NCBI GenBank assembly: GCA_024234875.1
Contig: JACKNM010000015.1
Location: 1 to 64,000, forward strand
Direction: 5' to 3'
Length of the DNA stretch: 64,000 nucleotides
DNA from: Ectothiorhodospiraceae bacterium
Lineage (GTDB): Bacteria; Pseudomonadota; Gammaproteobacteria; HK1
Position numbers and translations under genes: made by a program. The notes beneath the pieces were generated by a model that was not told the origin of the DNA, did not search any database, and was given only the letters and a program-made list of their open reading frames with translations. Numbering within the stretch: position 1 is the first letter of the stretch; every line of letters begins with the position of its first letter. Shown piece after piece: positions 17,323 to 25,509 of this stretch.

Positions 17323-18432
17323 TCAGGGCTCGAACGCGCGCATCACGTGGGCGACGAGCGCGTCGGCGCGCGCCGGATCCACCCAGCGGGCGACCATCGT
17401 GAGATCGAGCGCCGCGTCGACCCAGATCATGCTCTGACCGGCGCCGATGGCGAACGCGCTGGTCGCCGGTGCCGAGGGGTAGTGCCGGCGGCCGGTGTTC
17501 AGCCACCACAACAGCCCGTAACGCGCGTTGATCGGGCAGGCGCGGAACATCTCCTCGCACCAGCCTTCCGGGAGCACCTGGCGGTCACCCCAGCGTCCGC
17601 CGCGTTGCACCAGGAGCCCGACCCGGGCGTGGTCCTCGCTGGAGATGAAGAGCCCGCCGCCCCAGTGGGCACCGCCGGGCACCGAGGGCAGGGACACGCC
17701 GTCGATGTCGACCCAGGCGTTGCGGTACGGGTGCCATTCCCACGTCGCGCTCGCCCCGATCGGGTCCATCACGCGCTCGCGAAGCACCTCCGGAAGCGGG
17801 CGGCGGAACACCTGCAGCAACGACAGACTCAGGCGGTTGACCCGCACGTCGTTGTACTCCCAGAAGCGTCCGGGTGGCTGCAAGTCGCGATGGGTGCCCT
17901 TGCGCGAGTTGTCCGACCCCGGCCCGACCTGGCGATTGCGGTCGATGAGGTCGGGCTTCCCGAACAGGGTGCCCTCCCATTCGCTGGTCTGCTGCAGCAG
18001 GTGTCGCCAGGTCACGTCACGGTTCTGGGCACTCTCGAAGCCGTCGTCGAGGGCGTAGTCGCGGACCGGATCGTCGAGGTCGCGGATGAGCCCGTCGCCG
18101 ACCGCGATGCCGGCGACCACCGCGAGGTAGCTCTTGGTGACGCTGAACGTCATGTCGACCCGGCTCGGGTCGCCCCAGCTCGCGACCACCCGGCCGCCGC
18201 GCACCACCAGACCGTTCGGGCCGCCGCGGTCGCGGGTCGGCCCGAGCACCTCGTTCCAGGGTGGCGGCTCGTTGGAATCGGGATCGGCGGCGAGGCCGGC
18301 GCCGAGCTCGACCGGCCACGGGGTCTCCGCCGCCAGCGCGAAGCGCTCGGCGGCGGCCAGGGCGTCAGCGCGCATCCCGGCTTCCGCCGGGGTGGCGGTG
18401 CTCCAGGCGCCGGGTGGGGGAACGTGTGGCAT
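17323..18432 (-). CDS. Serine hydrolase, beta-lactamase/esterase family
   Basis: A 369-residue protein of the class-C beta-lactamase-like superfamily (PF00144 type). The nucleophile motif is SVTK (SxxK) in FSVTKSYLAVVAG. The second motif is YND in FWEYNDVRVN where class C enzymes have YxN. A GAGQSM segment lies where the third (KTG/HxG) motif is expected. No signal peptide is evident, so a cytoplasmic esterase or amidase is more likely than a true beta-lactamase. The ATG at 18432 begins at the conserved MPHVPPPG region; an upstream in-frame ATG would add 61 Arg-rich residues and cross the promoter. A candidate -10 (TATACT) lies about 32 bp upstream. Confidence 0.8.
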   Translation of the reverse strand: MPHVPPPGAWSTATPAEAGMRADALAAAERFALAAETPWPVELGAGLAADPDSNEPPPWNEVLGPTRDRGGPNGLVVRGGRVVASWGDPSRVDMTFSVTKSYLAVVAGIAVGDGLIRDLDDPVRDYALDDGFESAQNRDVTWRHLLQQTSEWEGTLFGKPDLIDRNRQVGPGSDNSRKGTHRDLQPPGRFWEYNDVRVNRLSLSLLQVFRRPLPEVLRERVMDPIGASATWEWHPYRNAWVDIDGVSLPSVPGGAHWGGGLFISSEDHARVGLLVQRGGRWGDRQVLPEGWCEEMFRACPINARYGLLWWLNTGRRHYPSAPATSAFAIGAGQSMIWVDAALDLTMVARWVDPARADALVAHVMRAFEP

Positions 18433-18463
18433 GGCTGCGGGGCTCCGTCGCGAGGGAACGCGA

Positions 18464-18494
18464 AGTATAGGGTGCCGCGAGCGCCGCACGACAA
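18464..18494 (-). promoter_or_regulatory. Candidate sigma-70 promoter of the serine hydrolase gene
   Basis: On the minus strand TATACT (18469-18464) makes a five-of-six -10 box and TTGTCG (18494-18489) a four-of-six -35 box, separated by 19 bp. The -10 ends 31 bp before the start codon. Confidence 0.4.
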
Positions 18495-18545
18495 TTCCCT
18501 GCCTCGGGCCGCACCGCGCGAAAGCGACTACGATCTCTCGGTCCC

Positions 18546-18572
18546 TAAAGTTTTCGCCCGTCGGACCGCTGC
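18546..18572 (+). promoter_or_regulatory. Possible sigma-28 (FliA)-type promoter
   Basis: TAAAGTTT at 18546-18553 is an exact sigma-28 -35 box. Eleven bases later ACCGCTGC matches GCCGATAA at only four of eight positions. It lies 100 bp ahead of the binding protein / c-di-GMP gene pair, where a motility-linked promoter would make sense. Weak support overall. Confidence 0.25.
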
Positions 18573-18671
18573 GCTGCTTCGACGCCGCATCCGCGCCGAC
18601 CCCACCCCCCGCCACCGGGTCACGGGTGGCCCGCGTCGACCACGAGAACGACCGAGCTGGAGGTTGAGCTG

Positions 18672-19652
18672 ATGGCCATCGACCGGGGTGCCAGGCATTC
18701 GTGCCGGCGAATCGCAGCCCTTCTACTCGGTCTCTGCGCGCTCGGGAGCGCCGCCGCCGCGCAAGGGCCGAAATGCCTGTTCGTGTCCTCCTACCACCGC
18801 GGCTACGAGTGGTCCGACGGGGTCGAGCGCGGGCTGCGGGCGGTGCTGGAGGGGCGCTGCGAGCTGCGCCAGGTCGACATGGACACCAAGCGGCTCAAGG
18901 GTGAGGACCAGATCGAGCGCCGCGCGGTGGAGATCCGCGACCTGATCGAGAGCTGGCGGCCGGATGTCGTCATCACCGCCGACGACCACGCCGCGAAGTA
19001 CGTCGTGCAACGCTACTTCCGCGATGCGGAGGTGCCGATCGTGTTCTGCGGCGTGAACTGGACCGCCGAGGAGTACGGATTCCCGTATCGCAACGTGACC
19101 GGCATGGTCGAGGTCGCGCCGATTCGCCCGATGCTCGAGCGCGCGGCAGAGATCTCGCCGCCCGGACGTCACGCGTACTACATCGGAGCCGAGACCCTCA
19201 CCGAGCGTAAGAACCTGCAGCGATTCGCCGACGCCGCGAGCGAGCTCGGGGTCCGTCTCGAGGCCCGGCTCGTCGGGTCCACCGCGCAGTGGATCGCGGC
19301 CTACCGCGAGGCGCAGCAGGCCGACTACATCGTGCTCGGCAGCAACTCGGGCATCGGTGACTGGGACGAGGCCAGCATCCGCGAGGCCATCCGCGCCAAC
19401 TCCCGACGCCTGACCGTCACCAACCACGGCTGGATGATGCCGTTCGCGATGTTCGGCATGACCAAGGTGCCGGAGGAGCACGGCGAGTGGAGCGCCCACA
19501 CCGCGCTCGCGATCCTCGGCGGGGTCAAGCCGGCGGACATCCCCATCGTCGCCAATCGCAAGTGGGACCTCTGGGCCAACGAGTCCCTGCTCGCGCGGTC
19601 CGAGGTCTCCCTGCCACGCGGGCTGATGCACCGCGCGAAGCGGGTGCGCTGA
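18672..19652 (+). CDS. Periplasmic ABC-type substrate-binding protein (PF04392-like)
   Basis: A 326-residue secreted protein. The signal peptide has core ALLLGLCALGSAAAA, with mature start near QGPKCLFV. The mature part has a two-lobed Rossmann-like binding-protein pattern (CLFVSSYHRGYEWSDGV; DVVITADDHAAKYVV; VPIVFCGVNW; HAYYIGAETLTERKNLQ), as in the ABC_sub_bind/YtfQ-like group. The ligand is unknown. No ABC permease or ATPase is nearby; instead the next gene, 74 bp downstream, is a CHASE-PAS-GGDEF-EAL membrane protein. The most economical reading (inference) is that ligand binding is passed to the c-di-GMP enzyme. The start ATG has an excellent GGAGGTTGAGCTG ribosome site. Confidence 0.85.
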   Translation: MAIDRGARHSCRRIAALLLGLCALGSAAAAQGPKCLFVSSYHRGYEWSDGVERGLRAVLEGRCELRQVDMDTKRLKGEDQIERRAVEIRDLIESWRPDVVITADDHAAKYVVQRYFRDAEVPIVFCGVNWTAEEYGFPYRNVTGMVEVAPIRPMLERAAEISPPGRHAYYIGAETLTERKNLQRFADAASELGVRLEARLVGSTAQWIAAYREAQQADYIVLGSNSGIGDWDEASIREAIRANSRRLTVTNHGWMMPFAMFGMTKVPEEHGEWSAHTALAILGGVKPADIPIVANRKWDLWANESLLARSEVSLPRGLMHRAKRVR

Positions 19653-19726
19653 GCGTGGCCGGCGCGGATCCGGCGAGCTGTCGGCGGCCTTCGCGTAGGC
19701 GAGCGGCGCGGTAGGCGGCGCGACAG

Positions 19727-22474
19727 GTGGGACGTCTCAGTGGCATCGGCCTCGGCGTCGCCTGCGCGACGGTGGTCCTCGGGGTGGGCGTGTTCACCCT
19801 GCACCAGGCGGCCGAGCAGGCGGAGCAGGAGCTCCTGGCCCGTTCCGAGGCGGCCCGGCAGGAGGTGTCCCGGCACGTGGCGGGCGCCGACGCGGTGTTG
19901 TCGGCGCTGGCGAGCCTGTACCAGGCGAGCGAGGAGCTCGGCTCGGCCGAGTTGACCGCGATCGCCGAGGATCTCCTCGCCCAGCGCGAGCACGTCTCCG
20001 TGGTCGCCCACCTGACCTGGGTCGCCGAGGACCGGCGGCTCGAGTTCGAGGAGGCGATGCTGCGCCAGGGCTTCACCGGCTTTCGGATTCGTGAGCCGGC
20101 GACGGAGAGCGGTCGCGGCGCGGTGGCGAGCCGGCGCGGGGCCTACCTCCCGGTGCGCTTCATCGAGCCGTTCACGCCGCAGACCGCGCGACTGATCGGC
20201 GTCGACCTCCTGGCCGAGCCGCGCATCGCGACGGCGGTCGAGCGCGCCATCGATCAGGGCACGGTGGTGGCGACCTCGGGCGAGCTGCTTCCCGGGCGGG
20301 AGCCGCTGCTCCTGCTCGCCCGCGCCACCTACTACGGCCACTACGTCCCGGAGACGGTGCGCGGACGCCGCGAGCAGGTGAGCGGTGTGTTCCTGATGGG
20401 CTTCGACGCCGCCGGCATGCTGGCGCGGATCCAGGTCGCGAGATCCGGCCTCGATCTCCGCCTGGCAGTGAGTGGACGAGAGGTCGAGACCGCGACCGAC
20501 GCCGCGCCGACCGCCGGCTGGCTCGCCCTGCCGGCGATTCGGTCCGAGCATTCGCTCGACAGTCTCTCCGACGATCTCGTGCTGCGGGTGGTGGCGCGGC
20601 CGACCCTGCGCGAGGTCGACTTCCAGACCACCGCGCTGGTCATGGCGCTCGCCGCGGTGGGCGTCACGGTGTTGCTGACCGGGCTACGTCATCGCGAGGC
20701 GGCTCGCCGGCGCGAGCGTGAGGCGCAGGAGGCGCTGTTCCGCGAGAAGGAGCTGGCCGAGGTCACGCTGCAGTCGATCGGCGACGGCGTGGTCACCGCC
20801 GACAACCACGGCCGCGTCCAGTATCTGAATCCAGTGGCCGAGGAGTTGACCGGCTGGCTCACCGCGCAGGCGGTGGGCCGCGATCTCGGCGAGGTCGTCG
20901 CGCTGACCGACGAGGCGAGCGGTGCCCGGATCACCGACCGCGCGCAGATGAGCGTGCCGGGGCAGGCGCTGCAACTCCTGCGGCGCGACGGTGTGCGCAC
21001 GTCGGTCGACCACACACTGTCGGAGCTTCGCGATCCCAACGGCGAGACCATCGGCAACGTGCTGGTGATCCGCGACGTGAGCCGCGAGCGCGAGCTCGCC
21101 AACGAGCTCGCCTATCAGGCGAGCCACGACCCGCTCACCGACCTTCCGAACCGCCGCCACTTCGAGCGCACCCTGCAACAGCTCCTGGCCGCCGCGCCCG
21201 GCCCGCGCGGGGAGAACGTGGTGTGCTATCTCGATCTCGACCAGTTCAAGGTCGTCAACGACACGTGTGGTCACGTCGCGGGCGACCAGCTCCTGCGCCA
21301 GATCGCGGACGTGTTGCGCGGGGAGCTGCGCGACATCGACCTGCTCGCGCGCCTCGGTGGCGACGAGTTCGGCATCCTGCTGCGCGAATGCGGGCCGGCC
21401 CGCGCCGGGGAGATTGCCGAGCGCCTGCGCAGCGCCGTCGCCAGCTTCCGCTTCCTGTGGGAAGGGCGGGTATTCGACGTCAGCGCGAGCATCGGTGTGG
21501 TTCCGATCGACGACACCAGCCGCAACATCGGCGACGTGCAGCGCGCCGCCGACCTCGCCTGCTACGCGGCGAAGGATCTGGGCCGCAACTGCGTGCACGT
21601 GTTCCAGCCGGGCGACGAGGTGATCGCGCGGCGTCACACCGACATGCAGTGGCATTCCCAGATCAAGCAGGCGCTGGAGGAGAACCGGTTCGAGCTGCAC
21701 TGGCAGGTGATGCGCGCGCTGTCGCCGCTGCGCCAGCCGGCCGAGCTACGGGAATTCCTGGTGCGGATGCGCTCGCCCGACGGCGACATCGTGCCGCCGA
21801 TGGCCTTCATCCCGGCAGCCGAGCGCTACGGGTTGATGGGCCAGATCGACCGCTGGGTCATCGACCACGCCTTCGCCGCCATCCGCGAGGCGAGCCACCC
21901 GGGGGCGCCGGCCGGCTCCACGCTCTACACCATCAACCTCTCCGGCCAGTCGATGGTCGACGAGACCCTCGCCGACCACGTGCTCGAGTGCCTCGGTGCG
22001 CATCGGCTCCCCGGCACTGTCGTGTGCTTCGAGATCACCGAGACCGCCGCCATCTCGAACTTCCGGCAAGCATCGGCCTTCATCGAGCGCATGCGCGCCT
22101 CGGGAGTGCGCTTCGCCCTCGACGATTTCGGCGCCGGGCTCAGCTCGTTCGGCTATCTCAAGAACCTGCCGGTCGACTTCCTGAAGATCGACGGGCAGTT
22201 CGTGCGCGACATCGTGCGCGACCCGGTCGACTTCGCGATGGTGAAGAGCATCGTCGGCATCGGACAGGTGCTCAACATCCACACCGTGGCCGAGCGGGTC
22301 GAGGACGAGAGCACACTCGACATGCTGCGCGGAATCGGTGTCGACTATGCGCAGGGCTACCACGTCGGCCGGCCCGAGCCGGTGCCGGCCAGACGGCCGG
22401 CGACCTGCGCGCCGGGCTCGCCGCTCGCGCGCCCGGTCGCCGCCTGCACGCCGGCGCTGCGACGGGTGGTCTGA
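19727..22474 (+). CDS. CHASE-PAS-GGDEF-EAL c-di-GMP signalling protein
   Basis: A 915-residue membrane protein. TM1 lies near residues 6-24, a periplasmic CHASE-type domain fills about 40-290, and TM2 is around 300-325. A short coiled coil, a PAS domain (about 345-455), GGDEF and EAL follow. The cyclase motif GGDEF is at 544-548 and intact, with an RxxD inhibitory site (RDID) five residues before it. In the phosphodiesterase half the EAL signature is EFL (676-678). The other catalytic landmarks are present: INLSGQSM, FEITETAA, DDFG, LKIDGQFV, and AERVED in place of the usual AEGVE. Bifunctional or net-cyclase activity is possible. Start GTG at 19727, with only a weak ribosome site. Confidence 0.93.
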   Translation: MGRLSGIGLGVACATVVLGVGVFTLHQAAEQAEQELLARSEAARQEVSRHVAGADAVLSALASLYQASEELGSAELTAIAEDLLAQREHVSVVAHLTWVAEDRRLEFEEAMLRQGFTGFRIREPATESGRGAVASRRGAYLPVRFIEPFTPQTARLIGVDLLAEPRIATAVERAIDQGTVVATSGELLPGREPLLLLARATYYGHYVPETVRGRREQVSGVFLMGFDAAGMLARIQVARSGLDLRLAVSGREVETATDAAPTAGWLALPAIRSEHSLDSLSDDLVLRVVARPTLREVDFQTTALVMALAAVGVTVLLTGLRHREAARRREREAQEALFREKELAEVTLQSIGDGVVTADNHGRVQYLNPVAEELTGWLTAQAVGRDLGEVVALTDEASGARITDRAQMSVPGQALQLLRRDGVRTSVDHTLSELRDPNGETIGNVLVIRDVSRERELANELAYQASHDPLTDLPNRRHFERTLQQLLAAAPGPRGENVVCYLDLDQFKVVNDTCGHVAGDQLLRQIADVLRGELRDIDLLARLGGDEFGILLRECGPARAGEIAERLRSAVASFRFLWEGRVFDVSASIGVVPIDDTSRNIGDVQRAADLACYAAKDLGRNCVHVFQPGDEVIARRHTDMQWHSQIKQALEENRFELHWQVMRALSPLRQPAELREFLVRMRSPDGDIVPPMAFIPAAERYGLMGQIDRWVIDHAFAAIREASHPGAPAGSTLYTINLSGQSMVDETLADHVLECLGAHRLPGTVVCFEITETAAISNFRQASAFIERMRASGVRFALDDFGAGLSSFGYLKNLPVDFLKIDGQFVRDIVRDPVDFAMVKSIVGIGQVLNIHTVAERVEDESTLDMLRGIGVDYAQGYHVGRPEPVPARRPATCAPGSPLARPVAACTPALRRVV

Positions 22475-22481
22475 GCCCGCC

Positions 22482-23447
22482 TCAGCGTCCCTCGAGGGTC
22501 GCCGCGCCGTCGTCGCGGATCCAGATTCGTAGCAGATGGCGCCGCACGGTGACGCTCGCGTCCTCGAAGCCGGTGCGCGCGTGCAGCAAGCGGCGGTTGT
22601 CCAGCACCAGCATCTGTCCTTCCTCCAGGCGCAGGGTGGCGACCCCGCGCTCGGCCTCGACCAGCTCGCGCAGTGTCTCCAGTGCATCCTCCGCCATCGC
22701 GTCGAGCGGCTCGCGCGCCAGTCGTTGGCCCTCGCGCACGTAGTCGTCGTAGTAGCGCCCGGCGACGCCGACGGTGTCGTGGAAGAACAGCGGCTCGCGA
22801 CTGAATCGTGCCGCCTCGGGCTCGTGCTCGCTCTGCCGGTCCCAGCACAGCGGTCGATACAGCCGTGCCAGCAAGTCGGGGCAAGTCTCGCGCATGGTGT
22901 CGTGCGCGGCGGCGAGACTCGAGAGCCTGCTGATGCCGCCGCTCGGTGCCTGCTTGAGGCAGGTGAGCGCGATGTAGGCCGGCGTGTGGTGCAGCCAGCC
23001 GCCGTCGGTGTGCAACTCCTGCGACACGTTGGTGGTCGACCGGCGCACTCGCAGCCCCGGCGGCGGGCGCTCGTCGCGCACGTCGTAGACGCGCGTGCCG
23101 TCGAGCTTCTGCGGCACCAGTCGCCCGAACTGGCCGAGGACCGTGGCGGCGAGGCGGCGCTGCTCGGGCTCCGCGCGACCGGCGAGTGGGACGCCCTCGA
23201 CCAGGGCGAGACCGAGACCGCCGTCGACCCGCTCGCGCAGCGCGCGCATCCAGGCGCGGGTGGCCGGTAGACGCGGCGCCGGTGCCCCGTCTGCCGTCGG
23301 CTCGGCAGCGAATGCCTCGAGCTCGACCCGGCAGTCGGGCGGGAGCTCGAAGCGCCAGCTCGCGATCGGCGCGGGCTCGCGATGCCAGGCGCTCGGCCCG
23401 GCCGCGGCGAGCGACGCCGGCGCGTCGAGAGTCTCGAAAGTCGACAT
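22482..23447 (-). CDS. TauD/TfdA-family Fe(II)/2-oxoglutarate dioxygenase
   Basis: A 321-residue member of the TauD/gamma-butyrobetaine hydroxylase superfamily. The iron ligands are HTD in SQELHTDGGW and the distal histidine in LLHARTGF; the 2-oxoglutarate arginine is in VRRHLLRIW. An N-terminal extension of about 40 residues precedes the fold. Such enzymes hydroxylate a small acid, releasing succinate and CO2; the substrate is not readable. The start ATG at 23447 is preceded by GGAGG. It lies 14 bp downstream of a TauE/SafE-type exporter on the same strand, so they form an operon. The pairing hints at a sulfonate or other anionic substrate, which is inference. The stop lies 7 bp from the convergent GGDEF-EAL gene. 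Confidence 0.87.
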   Translation of the reverse strand: MSTFETLDAPASLAAAGPSAWHREPAPIASWRFELPPDCRVELEAFAAEPTADGAPAPRLPATRAWMRALRERVDGGLGLALVEGVPLAGRAEPEQRRLAATVLGQFGRLVPQKLDGTRVYDVRDERPPPGLRVRRSTTNVSQELHTDGGWLHHTPAYIALTCLKQAPSGGISRLSSLAAAHDTMRETCPDLLARLYRPLCWDRQSEHEPEAARFSREPLFFHDTVGVAGRYYDDYVREGQRLAREPLDAMAEDALETLRELVEAERGVATLRLEEGQMLVLDNRRLLHARTGFEDASVTVRRHLLRIWIRDDGAATLEGR

Positions 23448-23461
23448 GGGAACCTCCAGCA

Positions 23462-24238
23462 TCAGGTCCAGGACTTCAGGAGCAGGGCGGTGCCGCTGCC
23501 GAGCAACAGCACGCTGATCAGGCGCTTGAACGTGGTCGGGGACATCCCGGTCTGCAGCCGCCCGCCGACCCACAGCGCTGCCAGTGCGATCGGCAGCGCG
23601 GCGCCGGTCAGCACCAGCGCCTCGCGGTCGAACATGCCGAAGGTCAGGTATCCGACGAGTCGGATGCTGCCGTCGACCAGGAACCAGGTGGCGAAGCTCG
23701 CGCGAAACGCCACGCGGTCGAGACCGCGCAGCGTCAGGTAGATGACGTAGAAGGGACCGCCGGTGCCGAACAGGGTGCCGACGAGCCCGCCGAGCAAGCC
23801 GTAGGGGATGGACGAGATGCGCGACCCTCGAAGCTCCGGCACCGGCAGTAGCTGGTAGACCGCGTAGACGATGACGAAGACGCCGAGGCTGCGCGTGAGC
23901 AGGCGCGGCTCCACCGCATCGAGGGTGAGCAGCGCGACCAGCACGCCGATGAGGGTGAACGGCAGCAGTGGCGCGAGGTCACCCCACGACACCGCGCGCC
24001 GGTTGTGCAGGCCCTGGGTCGCCGAGCCCACGTAGTCGAGCAACACCACCACCGGCACCACCAACGGCAGCGGCAGCACGAGCGCCAGCAGCGGAATCGA
24101 GATCAGACCCGACCCGAAGCCGGCGATACCGCGCACCAGATAGGCGCCGAATACCACGCAAGCGGCGAAGGCGACGATGGAAGGCTCCAACGGCGTACCC
24201 GGGTGGGATGTCGGGGGGGAAGGGCGGGGGCGAGTCAA
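23462..24238 (-). CDS. TauE/SafE-family anion exporter
   Basis: A protein of up to 258 residues with about eight transmembrane helices. The TauE/SafE hallmarks are VRGIAGFGSGLISIP at the first repeat and GGLVGTLFGTGGPFYVIYL at the second, the pseudo-duplicated glycine-rich helices of the family (PF01925). It probably moves sulfite, sulfonate or a similar anion across the inner membrane. The first ATG is at 24238, but the first 16 residues are Pro/Ser-rich and poorly conserved, so a TTG at 24190 (giving LEPSIVAFA) is a credible start. It leads the two-gene unit with the dioxygenase. Confidence 0.88.
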   Translation of the reverse strand: MTRPRPSPPTSHPGTPLEPSIVAFAACVVFGAYLVRGIAGFGSGLISIPLLALVLPLPLVVPVVVLLDYVGSATQGLHNRRAVSWGDLAPLLPFTLIGVLVALLTLDAVEPRLLTRSLGVFVIVYAVYQLLPVPELRGSRISSIPYGLLGGLVGTLFGTGGPFYVIYLTLRGLDRVAFRASFATWFLVDGSIRLVGYLTFGMFDREALVLTGAALPIALAALWVGGRLQTGMSPTTFKRLISVLLLGSGTALLLKSWT

Positions 24239-24270
24239 CCATGGCGGCGGGCCGCCGACAAGATTGGTTC

Positions 24271-24286
24271 ACAAAGCGCTACAAAG
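24271..24286. promoter_or_regulatory. ACAAAG direct repeats upstream of tauE-type operon
   Basis: ACAAAG occurs at 24271-24276 and 24281-24286, exactly one helical turn apart, around a central AGCGCT. It lies in the only AT-rich stretch between the exporter gene and the upstream terminator. A candidate regulator site; no matching factor is known to me. Confidence 0.25.
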
Positions 24287-24305
24287 TTTACCGATTCTTC
24301 ACGAA

Positions 24306-24335
24306 CGCCCCCTCCGCCCGATGACGGAGGGGGCG
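24306..24335 (-). terminator. Strong GC-rich terminator hairpin
   Basis: CGCCCCCTCCG (24306-24316) pairs perfectly with CGGAGGGGGCG (24325-24335) around an 8-base loop. It begins 6 bp beyond the stop of the enolase-superfamily gene on the minus strand. The following TTCGTGAAGAA has only a poor U tract. It separates that operon from the exporter operon. Confidence 0.6.
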
Positions 24336-24341
24336 CCCGGG

Positions 24342-25451
24342 TCAGCGCAAGGTGGTGGTGCGCTTGCGGGCGACGAGCTCGTGGTCGACGGTGTGGCCGA
24401 GACCGGGCGCGGTCGGGGCGTGCACCAGGCCGTCGGGGCCGATCTCGATGTCGTCGACCAGGCCGTACTTCTGCGCGCCTGCCGGTAGCAGGACCTCGAA
24501 CATCTCGGTGTTCGGAATCGACATCGTCACGTGCAGGTTGGCGACGTTGTTCAGCGAGTTGCCGCCGTGGTGGATCTCGTAGTTCATGCGGAACGCCTCG
24601 GCGAGATGCGCGGTCTTCAGGATCGGTGTGATCCCGCCCTTCACCGCGACGTCGCCGCGCAGCATGTCGGTCGCGCGCATCAGCAGCCACGGCTGATAGG
24701 CATGGAACGAGCCGGGGCTGTACTCGGTCGCGAGCAGTGGGATGTCGAGCTTCTCGCGCAGACGGACGTAGCCGTTGATGTCGTCGTCGGCGAGGGGGTC
24801 CTCGTACCAGTAGAAGCCGAGGGCCTCGATCGCACGCCCGACGCGCAATGCCTGCTCGTAGCGGTAGGCCCACGTGGCGTCGAGCATCAGACGGAAGTCG
24901 TCGCCGACGGCGCGGCGCACCGCCTCGCAGACCGCGATGTCCCGGTCGGGATCCTGTGGCGGGTGGATCTTGTACGCCTTCCACCCGGCGTCGCGAAACG
25001 CGACCGCCTCCTCGGCGTAGGCCTCGGGCGAGTCGAGGACCGCCGAGCTCGCGTAGGCCGGGATCGCGTGGCGGTAGGTGCCCATGAGCCGGTGCAGCGG
25101 CAGGCCCGCGACCTTGCCGGCGATGTCCCACAGCGCCACGTCGACCGCTCCGATCGAGCGCCAGTTGGTGTGGCGGACGCGATCGGCGAGCCGGCCCCAC
25201 AGGCGCTCGCGGTCGAGCGGATCCTCGCCCATCACCTGGGGCTTGAGCTTCTCCACCACGCCGCGCGCGTCGAGCTCGGCCGACCACGACGCCGAGCCGA
25301 GGAAGGCGTGGCCCTCGACCCCGACGTCGGTGCGCACCGTCACCAGGCCGAGGTGGCTGCGGCCGGAGAAACGCCCGGTGTGGGCGGCGTAGCGCGTCGC
25401 CGGGATGTCGTCCCAGGCGAAGAGGGTCACCGTGAGGTCGTCGATCTTCAT
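24342..25451 (-). CDS. Enolase-superfamily enzyme (mandelate racemase/acid-sugar dehydratase type)
   Basis: A 369-residue two-domain enzyme: an alpha+beta capping domain, then a modified TIM barrel. Barrel landmarks: AYKIHPP (a KxH variant of the KxK base motif), metal ligands in LMLDATWAY, WYEDPL and ATEYSPG, and a C-terminal HHGGNSLNN. The reaction would be proton abstraction alpha to a carboxylate, giving racemisation or dehydration. The substrate is unknown, but the KxH form is common in acid-sugar dehydratases. It is the second gene after an MFS carrier on the same strand (58 bp gap), suggesting uptake and catabolism of one compound. A terminator hairpin follows. Confidence 0.85.
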   Translation of the reverse strand: MKIDDLTVTLFAWDDIPATRYAAHTGRFSGRSHLGLVTVRTDVGVEGHAFLGSASWSAELDARGVVEKLKPQVMGEDPLDRERLWGRLADRVRHTNWRSIGAVDVALWDIAGKVAGLPLHRLMGTYRHAIPAYASSAVLDSPEAYAEEAVAFRDAGWKAYKIHPPQDPDRDIAVCEAVRRAVGDDFRLMLDATWAYRYEQALRVGRAIEALGFYWYEDPLADDDINGYVRLREKLDIPLLATEYSPGSFHAYQPWLLMRATDMLRGDVAVKGGITPILKTAHLAEAFRMNYEIHHGGNSLNNVANLHVTMSIPNTEMFEVLLPAGAQKYGLVDDIEIGPDGLVHAPTAPGLGHTVDHELVARKRTTTLR

Positions 25452-25509
25452 CGGGTGCGCTCCTGCGGATGAACGGTGGTGAGCGGCGCGCGGCCGGTGC
25501 CGGTCGGGG

